From assembly GCF_013004605.1 (NCBI RefSeq), contig NZ_JABEMA010000003.1:1-45896 (forward strand): a stretch of DNA of 45,896 bases, written 5' to 3'. This document shows positions 40,952-45,896 of the stretch, piece by piece. Made by a program: the position numbers and the translations under genes. Every line of letters begins with the position of its first letter. Position 1 is the stretch's first letter. Below the pieces are notes generated by a model that worked only from the letters and a program-made list of their open reading frames with translations, did no database searches and was not told the DNA's origin. The DNA is from Pseudokineococcus marinus (GTDB lineage Bacteria > Actinomycetota > Actinomycetes > Actinomycetales > Quadrisphaeraceae).

Positions 40952-41254
40952 TCACACCAGCAGCCGCACCAGCGCCGCCGTCCCGGCCGCGACGGCGACG
41001 ACGAGCAGGAACGGCGCGCGCAGCAGCGCGGCGACGAGCCCCGCACCCACGCCCGCCACCCGCGGGTCGAGCACGAGGGCGCGGCCGTCACCGACGGTCT
41101 GCGTCGCGACGAGCGCCGCCAGCAGCACGACCGGCAGGGCTCCCGTCACGCGCTGCACCCGCGGGGAGGCCAGCACGCTCTCGGGCAGCAGGCCTCCGGC
41201 GAGCTTGCACAGGTAGCAGCCGAGGGCGCCGAGGAGGACGGCGAGCCAGGTCAT
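40952..41254 (-). CDS. azlD: AzlD-family branched-chain amino acid export subunit
   Basis: A 100-residue membrane protein with three to four helices. LLGALGCYLCKLAGGLLP at its start and the Leu-Pro-Val-Val-Leu-Leu helix match AzlD. It partners with AzlC to export branched-chain amino acids. ATG 41254 overlaps the azlC stop (ATGA), so the two are coupled. Confidence 0.88.
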   Translation of the reverse strand: MTWLAVLLGALGCYLCKLAGGLLPESVLASPRVQRVTGALPVVLLAALVATQTVGDGRALVLDPRVAGVGAGLVAALLRAPFLLVVAVAAGTAALVRLLV

Positions 41255-42036
41255 CGCGCGCTCCCCTCGGAGCGTGGCGGACGACGTCGGCCCGGCAGGC
41301 ACAGCCCGACGACGAGCGCGACGGCCCCGACGCCGAGCACGGGCAGCCCGCCGGGCAGCAGCGGGGTGAGGACGAGCGCCAGCGCGCCGGCGCCGAGGGC
41401 GAGCCCCACGTCACCGCGGCCGCGCAGCAGCGGCAGGAGGAGGGCGACGAAGGCCGCCGGGGCCGCGACGTCCAGCCCGAGCGCGGTGGGGTCGCCGAGT
41501 GCGTCCGCGCCGAGCGCTCCGGCGAGCGTGGCGGCGTTCCAGAACGTGAAGACGGCGACGCCCGTGGCCCAGAACGCCCAGCGGGCCGTGCCCGGGTCAC
41601 GGCGGCCGAGCGCCATCGCGGCTGACTCGTCGATCGTCAGGTGCGCGGCGAGGAGCCGCAGCGGGCCGCGCACCCGCAGCAGTGACGCGAGCCGCAGCCC
41701 GTAGAGGCCGTTGCGGGTGCCGAGCAGGGTCGCCGTCGCCGCGGCCCCCAGCGCCGAGCCTCCGGCCCCGAGCACGCCGACGAGCGCGAACTGGCTGGCG
41801 CCCGTGAACATCAGCGCCGAGAGCGCCACGGCCTGCCCGGCGGACAGGCCCGCCGCTACCGCGAGGGCGCCGAAGGAGACGCCGTAGGCGCCCGTCGCGA
41901 GGCCGACACCCAGGGCGTCGCGGACGACGCCGCGGGGTGGGCCGGCCGCCTCGCCGGTGGCCGTGCCCGCACCCCGGGGGACGCCGTCCGCCGGCTCAGG
42001 GGCGCCGACCGCTCCGCGCGTCTGCTCGTCGGTCAC
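41251..42036 (-). CDS. azlC: AzlC-family branched-chain amino acid exporter
   Basis: A 261-residue membrane protein. After a Gly/Ala-rich cytoplasmic leader of about 40 residues the AzlC core begins: GLATGAYGVSFGALAVAAGLS, LMFTGASQFALVGVLGAGGS, LLGTRNGLYGLRLA and LTIDESAAMALG. This is the larger half of the AzlCD exporter. The GTG lies 6 nt after a TACGGT -10 box, so it is probably leaderless. No regulator (AzlB/Lrp type) adjoins it. Confidence 0.93.
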   Translation of the reverse strand: MTDEQTRGAVGAPEPADGVPRGAGTATGEAAGPPRGVVRDALGVGLATGAYGVSFGALAVAAGLSAGQAVALSALMFTGASQFALVGVLGAGGSALGAAATATLLGTRNGLYGLRLASLLRVRGPLRLLAAHLTIDESAAMALGRRDPGTARWAFWATGVAVFTFWNAATLAGALGADALGDPTALGLDVAAPAAFVALLLPLLRGRGDVGLALGAGALALVLTPLLPGGLPVLGVGAVALVVGLCLPGRRRPPRSEGSAR

Positions 42037-42042
42037 CCGCGC

Positions 42043-42048
42043 ACCGTA
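42043..42048 (-). promoter_or_regulatory. Candidate -10 box (TACGGT) of azlCD, leaderless
   Basis: TACGGT on the minus strand is followed by 6 nt and GTG 42036, the same box and spacing as for the TetR gene at 25345. Confidence 0.5.
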
Positions 42049-42094
42049 GGGCGGCGCGGCGGTGCCCCGAGGAGGGCTCCGCGCCGGCCCGCGC

Positions 42095-42133
42095 CGTCCG
42101 TGGTCCCCGCCGGTGGGCGCAGGACCACGGACG
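42095..42133. terminator. Terminator downstream of the exported PPC-like protein
   Basis: CGTCCGTGGTCC (42095-42106) pairs perfectly with GGACCACGGACG (42122-42133) over a 15-nt loop, directly after the stop of the gene ending at 42149. Confidence 0.7.
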
Positions 42134-42148
42134 ACGGCGCGGTCGGCG

Positions 42149-42901
42149 TCAGCGCGCCGGGATGGACAGCGTCAGCGCGTAGCCGGTCGGGCCGGCGTCG
42201 CTCTGCACGTCGAGGGAGTACGTGCCCGAGGAGGGCAGCCGGACCGTGGCGCTCGACTGGTCCTGCGTCATCCCCGTGTGCAGCGGGGAGCCGTCGGGCG
42301 CGACGAGCGACCACGTGGCCCCACCCGTGTCGCTGGAGAAGCGCACGGTCGCCTCCTGGCCGGCGCGGGCCCCGAAGGAGTAGGCGTCGAGCTCCCCCTG
42401 CGAGGGGGAGACAGCGCCCCGGACGGTGCGCGAGGTGCCACCGGGAGCGAAGCGGATCGGCTGGGGGATCGTCAGGTCGAGCTCGTAGCTGCCGGCCGTG
42501 GCGCTGTGGACGTCGAGGACGTAGTCGCCCGTGCGCGGCAGGGCGACGGTCGCGTCCTCCTGCTGCTCGGTGGCGCCCGTGTGCAGGGGGCTGCCGTCGG
42601 GGCCGACGAGCGTCCAGTAGCTGTCCGCCGGGCCCTCGAAGTGGACGACGGCCGCCTGGCCGGCGCGGGCGCCGAAGACGTGCGCGTCCTCGCCGCCGGC
42701 GGCGACCTGGCCCGTCACGGGGGCGCTCGTCGCGCCGGCGGAGAAGGCGACCCGCGACGGCCCGCTCGCGGCCTGGGCCGCGGCGGTGGTGCCGCCGAGG
42801 GCGGCGAGGGCGACGGCGACCGCGGCGACGGTGCGACGACCGGCGCGGTGACGGACGGGGGTGGCGGGCTTCTGGGTGGTGGGCTCCTGGGTGGTGCGCA
42901 T
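42149..42901 (-). CDS. Exported protein with two PPC-like beta-sandwich modules
   Basis: A 250-residue secreted protein with a signal peptide (TVAAVAVALAALGGTTAAAQAA). It has two related modules (about 50-150 and 152-250), each with FGARAGQxAxVxF, WxLVxPDGSPLHTG, then a TVxLPxxGxYxLDV strand pair. This resembles bacterial pre-peptidase C-terminal (PPC) modules, usually accessory to secreted enzymes, but no catalytic domain is present. GGAGGT sits 7 nt before ATG 42901. The lipoprotein encoded divergently carries a third copy of the same module. Confidence 0.75.
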   Translation of the reverse strand: MRTTQEPTTQKPATPVRHRAGRRTVAAVAVALAALGGTTAAAQAASGPSRVAFSAGATSAPVTGQVAAGGEDAHVFGARAGQAAVVHFEGPADSYWTLVGPDGSPLHTGATEQQEDATVALPRTGDYVLDVHSATAGSYELDLTIPQPIRFAPGGTSRTVRGAVSPSQGELDAYSFGARAGQEATVRFSSDTGGATWSLVAPDGSPLHTGMTQDQSSATVRLPSSGTYSLDVQSDAGPTGYALTLSIPAR

Positions 42902-43020
42902 GGGGGTGACCTCCGGTCGAGCACCTCCCCGGCGGGGAGGGAGCCGCTGTCTGCGACCCGCTCTCGACGCTAGGCAGCGCGTGCGGCGGGGCCGTGGCGC
43001 CCGCGTCCCCGTCCGGGCAC

Positions 43021-43033
43021 GTGGTGTCACCAC
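43021..43033. promoter_or_regulatory. 13-bp perfect palindrome GTGGTGTCACCAC in the divergent region
   Basis: The site is symmetric about a central T and lies midway between the two exported-protein genes. It is a candidate operator, perhaps for the response regulator nearby, although OmpR-type proteins usually prefer direct repeats. Confidence 0.4.
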
Positions 43034-43112
43034 TTCGACACACGCGCAGGACGTCTCGGGACGGACGGCGCGGAGCGGGCGCAGCACGGAGGCAGGGCGT
43101 CGGGGGCGGTCC

Positions 43113-43118
43113 TATCGT
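43113..43118 (+). promoter_or_regulatory. Candidate -10 box (TATCGT) of the lipoprotein-two-component operon
   Basis: TATCGT ends 7 nt before ATG 43126, fitting a leaderless transcript. No -35 match stands out. Confidence 0.45.
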
Positions 43119-43125
43119 CCGGAAC

Positions 43126-43917
43126 ATGCGCCGCTCCCGCTCCCGCGCCCTGCCGGTCCTCGCCGTGACGGCGGCCCTCGCGCTCGCCGGCTGCTCCTTC
43201 CAGGGCGGCGTCGACGAGGACGACTCCGGGCCGACGCCGGCGACGAGCGCGACGACGGCGCCCGCCGACCCCTCGCCCAGCGGGACGCCCAGCACGGCCC
43301 CCACGGACGACGCCACCCCGCAGTCCGCGACGACCAGCCCCGACGCGTCCGCCTCGGCGCCGTCCGAGACGACACCCTCCGGCACCGACGAGCCGGCGGC
43401 GGGGGGCTCCGGCTCCTCGGACGGCTCCGCCTCGAGCGGGTCCGGCTCGGACGCCGGGTCCGACGGGGCGTCCGGAGGAGCCGCGCCCGCCCCGACGGCC
43501 ACGAGCGGTGGTGCAGACGCCGGCGCGGGCGCGGGCGGCGGCTCGGCCAGCGGTGACGGCTCGGCGAGCGGAGGTTCCGCTGGGGCGGCCGGTGGCGGCT
43601 CGAGCAGCGACGGACTGCAGGAGATCCGCTTCCCGGCCGGGCAGACGTCGACGACCGTCCGCGGCCAGGCGCCGGCCCGCCAGGGACCGCAGTACGTCTT
43701 CGCCGCGTCGGCGGGCCAGGAGGCGTCCGTCAGCATCACCTCGGACGGCGACGCGGTGGGCTTCGACCTCGTCGCGCCCGACGGCACCCCGCTGAAGACG
43801 ACGATGAGCAGCGCCACGAGCGGCTCGTGGACCCTGCCGGCGGACGGCGACTACGTCGTCGGCCTCGCCACTGCCGATGCCGGTATCCCCTACGCGCTGA
43901 CGCTGACGATCCGGTGA
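43126..43917 (+). CDS. Lipoprotein with Ser/Gly-rich linker and one PPC-like module
   Basis: A 263-residue lipoprotein: basic N-terminus, hydrophobic stretch and lipobox LAGC with C23 lipidated. Residues about 25-165 are a disordered Ser/Thr/Ala/Gly linker suited to crossing the cell wall. The C-terminal 95 residues are one PPC-like module (IRFPAGQTSTTVRGQ, FAASAGQEASVSI, FDLVAPDGTPLKT, TLPADGDYVVGLA), clearly related to the two in the divergent protein. It is 25 bp upstream of the response regulator gene and probably in one operon, so it may feed an envelope signal to the histidine kinase; this last is inference. Confidence 0.78.
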   Translation: MRRSRSRALPVLAVTAALALAGCSFQGGVDEDDSGPTPATSATTAPADPSPSGTPSTAPTDDATPQSATTSPDASASAPSETTPSGTDEPAAGGSGSSDGSASSGSGSDAGSDGASGGAAPAPTATSGGADAGAGAGGGSASGDGSASGGSAGAAGGGSSSDGLQEIRFPAGQTSTTVRGQAPARQGPQYVFAASAGQEASVSITSDGDAVGFDLVAPDGTPLKTTMSSATSGSWTLPADGDYVVGLATADAGIPYALTLTIR

Positions 43918-43934
43918 GGGACGATCCGGTGAGG
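43905..43934 (+). repeat. Tandem 15-bp duplication at the lipoprotein-regulator junction
   Basis: GACGATCCGGTGAGG occurs twice in direct succession. The first copy holds the lipoprotein stop codon and the second supplies the GAGG ribosome site of the response regulator. It looks like a recent slippage duplication. Confidence 0.9.
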
Positions 43935-43942
43935 CGGGGGCG

Positions 43943-44683
43943 ATGACGACGGTGCTGCTCGCGGACGACGAGGACGCGATCACCGACAACCTGGCGCCGT
44001 TCCTGCGGCGCAGCGGGCTGGAGGTCGTCGTCGCCCGGGACGGCGAGGAAGCGCTGCGGCGGGTGGGGACGTCGTCGCCCGACCTCCTCGTCCTCGACGT
44101 GCTCATGCCCGGGCTGGACGGGCGCGAGGTCCTCCGGCGGGTGCGGCGCGAGCACGCGGACCTGCCGATCATCCTGCTGACGCAGGTGGGCGAGTCCGCG
44201 GAGCGGGCGATGGCGCTCGAGGAGGGCGCCGACGACTACCTCAACAAGCCCTTCGACCCCCACGAGCTCGTGGCACGCATCCGCGCCGTGCTGCGCCGAG
44301 GCGGCTCCGGCGGCGGAGCCCCGCTCGCCGCGGCGCACCGCCTGCGCAGCGGCGACGTCGTCCTCGACCGCGTGTCGGGGCGGGTGACCCGCGCCGGCGC
44401 CGAGGTCGTCCTCACCCCCCGCGCGACGTCGCTGCTCTCCTACCTCATGACCCACCCCGACGAGCTGATGACGCGGGAGCGGCTCCTCGAGGCCGTCTGG
44501 GGCTGGACGTACCAGACGAGCACGCGCACGGTCGACACCCGCGTGGCCGAGCTCCGTCGCGTGCTCGAAGGGCCGCCCCCGGGCGTCGCGCCCGCGGGGG
44601 CGCGCGACGGGGAGGCGGCGTCCCTCATCACGACGGTGCCCGGCATCGGCTACCGCTTCAGCGCCCGCGTGACGACGGCGTGA
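43943..44683 (+). CDS. OmpR/PhoB-family response regulator
   Basis: A 246-residue regulator. Receiver (1-120): acidic D8, D9 in LLADDED, phospho-acceptor D52 in LLVLDVLMPG, T80 in LLT, K102 in YLNKPF. Effector (about 140-240): winged HTH with VLTPRATSLLSYLMTHPDELMTRERLLEAVWG in part, RTVDTRVAELRRVLE and the closing PGIGYRF hairpin. A 20-residue insertion (PPPGVAPAGARDGEAAS) lengthens the loop before the last strand. The kinase gene overlaps its stop (GTGA). Likely target is its own operon or the divergent exported protein. Confidence 0.95.
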   Translation: MTTVLLADDEDAITDNLAPFLRRSGLEVVVARDGEEALRRVGTSSPDLLVLDVLMPGLDGREVLRRVRREHADLPIILLTQVGESAERAMALEEGADDYLNKPFDPHELVARIRAVLRRGGSGGGAPLAAAHRLRSGDVVLDRVSGRVTRAGAEVVLTPRATSLLSYLMTHPDELMTRERLLEAVWGWTYQTSTRTVDTRVAELRRVLEGPPPGVAPAGARDGEAASLITTVPGIGYRFSARVTTA

Positions 44684-45645
44684 CGCGACGCCGCACCCGG
44701 GCGCTCCTCGCCCTCGCGCTGGCGCCCCTCGCGCTGGGTGCCGTCGTCCGACTTCTGACCGCCGTGGGCACGGTGCCCGACGAGCGCCTGGACGTCAGCG
44801 CTCTCGCGGGGGACTGGGTCCTGGCTCTGGGCGCTCTGGTGTCGGTGCTGGCCGTCCTCGCCGTCCTGCTCGGGCGCGGCGCCGCGGCCCGTGTGCACCG
44901 GGAGGCCGACGCCCGCGTCGCGGCGGCGGAGGAGGCGGCCGCGGAGGGCCGACGCCTGCTGCTGTCCCGGCTGGACCACGAGCTGAAGAACCCGCTGATG
45001 GCGATGCGCGCCGCGGTGGCCAACGTGGCCGCCGACGACGCCGTCACCGCCGACCCGGGGACGGGCGCGGGGCTGCGGAGCATCGACCAGCAGGTCGTGC
45101 GCCTGAGCCGCCTCACCGCGGACCTGCGGAAGATCGCCGACGTCGAGCTCCGGGGCGTCGACCGACGACCCGTCGACCTCGCGGCCGTCCTGCTCGACGC
45201 CGTCGAGGCGGTGCGCGACCAGGGCGGCGCCGAAGGGCGTGACGTGCGCGTGAGCCTCCCCCGGGCGCCGTGGCCGCTGCCGGCGGTGGACGGCGACGAG
45301 GACCTCCTCGGGCTCGCCGTGGCGAACCTCGTCGACAACGCGGTGAAGTACACGCCGGCGGGCGGGACGATCGAGGTCCGCGCGCGCGACCAGGCGGGGC
45401 GCGTGCTCGTCGAGGTGGCCGACACGGGTCCCGGGATCGCCGCAGAGGACCTGCCCCACGTGTGGGAGGAGCTGTTCCGCAGCCCCGCCGTGCGCGGGGT
45501 GCCGGGGAGCGGGCTCGGACTGCCCCTGGTCCGCGCCGTCGCGGAGGCCCACGGAGGGACGGCGACCGCCGAGAGCCGCGTCGGTCGCGGCACCGTGGTG
45601 CGGCTCGACCTCCCGAGCAGCCGGGCCGAGACGACGGCGTCCTGA
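44680..45645 (+). CDS. Sensor histidine kinase
   Basis: A 321-residue kinase with two membrane helices (about 8-27 and 46-64) and only an 18-residue outer loop, so it probably senses the membrane or a partner protein rather than a ligand. H-box LDHELKNPLM has the phospho-acceptor H100; N-box ANLVDNAVKY, G1 DTGPGIA and G2 GSGLGLPL follow. GTG 44680 overlaps the response regulator stop. The tiny sensor region and the neighbouring lipoprotein suggest signal input through that lipoprotein. Confidence 0.95.
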   Translation: MTRRRTRALLALALAPLALGAVVRLLTAVGTVPDERLDVSALAGDWVLALGALVSVLAVLAVLLGRGAAARVHREADARVAAAEEAAAEGRRLLLSRLDHELKNPLMAMRAAVANVAADDAVTADPGTGAGLRSIDQQVVRLSRLTADLRKIADVELRGVDRRPVDLAAVLLDAVEAVRDQGGAEGRDVRVSLPRAPWPLPAVDGDEDLLGLAVANLVDNAVKYTPAGGTIEVRARDQAGRVLVEVADTGPGIAAEDLPHVWEELFRSPAVRGVPGSGLGLPLVRAVAEAHGGTATAESRVGRGTVVRLDLPSSRAETTAS

Positions 45646-45661
45646 CCCAGCGGGGTCCTCA

Positions 45662-45683
45662 GTCGGCAGGCGCCTGAGCCGAC
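45662..45683. terminator. Possible terminator hairpin after the histidine kinase
   Basis: GTCGGC and GCCGAC enclose AGGCGCCT, itself palindromic, 16 nt after the kinase stop. Short but well placed. Confidence 0.35.
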
Positions 45684-45752
45684 GGCACCCTCGCCTCCAC
45701 TGACACCAGGCCCCGCCGAGCACTGCCGGTCGATCTGGATCTGGACATGCGA

Positions 45753-45784
45753 AAGGGCCACCCCCCACAAGGGGGGTGGCCCTT
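45753..45784 (-). terminator. rRNA operon terminator
   Basis: AAGGGCCACCCCCC and its perfect complement form a 14-bp stem with a 4-nt loop (ACAA on the plus strand), 9 nt beyond the 5S rRNA end. On the minus strand the stem is followed by a short run (TTTCGCAT). It can also stop transcription coming from the kinase gene. Confidence 0.92.
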
Positions 45785-45793
45785 CCTAAGTGA

Positions 45794-45896
45794 AGTCCGG
45801 CGGCGACCTACTCTCCCACGCAGTCCCCCACGCAGTACCATCGGCGCGAACGGGCTTAGCTTCCGGGTTCGGAATGGGACCGGGCGTTTCCCCGAC
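45794..45896 (-). rRNA. rrf: 5S ribosomal RNA, 3' part (5' end beyond the window)
   Basis: The minus strand reads GGGGAAACGCCCGGTCCCAT, then TTCCGAACCCGGAAGCTAAG, GCGCCGATGGTACTGC and GGGAGAGTAGG, the universal 5S landmarks in order, ending with GCCGCCGGACTT. About 15 nt of the 5' end lie outside. The rRNA operon therefore runs toward the histidine kinase, convergent with it. The exact 3' end is set by comparison with typical actinobacterial 5S and may be off by a few bases. Confidence 0.96.

Overview
The window is about 74% GC-rich actinobacterial chromosomal DNA. Many genes start with GTG, ATGA/GTGA/TGATG gene overlaps are frequent, several starts look leaderless, and the right edge carries a 5S rRNA of actinobacterial type. 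The genus cannot be fixed from the sequence; a Kineosporiales- or Micrococcales-like soil or plant-associated actinomycete would fit. Gene content is mostly carbohydrate and peptide scavenging, with a short accessory region (10.8-15.9 kb).

Layout. 1-5.5 kb: the end of a sugar mutarotase-like gene, a large GH2 glycosidase, a zinc alcohol dehydrogenase and a small unknown protein. 5.6-10.7 kb: an RpiR-type regulator divergent from a dehydrogenase / aldehyde dehydrogenase / DUF3100 membrane protein / small membrane protein operon, with a recognisable promoter and operator between them. 10.8-15.9 kb: an accessory region with a DUF7002 protein, an OGG-fold glycosylase-like protein, a nuclease-Schlafen-type helicase fusion and an EVE-like/HNH endonuclease, probably a defence island. 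15.9-24.3 kb: an unknown protein, then a five-gene peptide ABC importer operon with a gamma-glutamyltransferase in its middle. 24.3-26.4 kb: a nucleoside-diphosphate-sugar epimerase-like reductase divergent from a TetR regulator with a striking four-site operator array, then a remnant of a HepT toxin. 26.4-32.2 kb: a sugar ABC importer with a ketose 3-epimerase-like isomerase and a P-loop kinase, divergent from a ROK repressor, again with a clear operator. 32.3-38.7 kb: a secreted alpha-amylase divergent from a secreted metalloprotease. 38.7-42.0 kb: an SDR epimerase, a DUF559 endonuclease-like protein and AzlCD. 42.1-45.6 kb: two divergent exported proteins with related beta-sandwich modules and a two-component system. 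45.7-45.9 kb: the terminator and 3' part of an rRNA operon on the minus strand.

The most unusual signal is a 95-bp intergenic element found three times (26267, 39740, 40819). It has four copies of a 13-bp box, two direct and two inverted, with exactly conserved spacing 13-6-13-31-13-6-13 although linkers and centre vary. Two copies bracket the DUF559 gene and the third lies beside the toxin remnant. Other structure worth attention: the TetR operator array, ROK and RpiR operators sitting on their target promoters, and a recurring TAnnnT - 6 to 9 nt - start codon arrangement typical of leaderless transcripts. All functional calls rest on reading the sequence and on knowledge of families; nothing was searched or computed.
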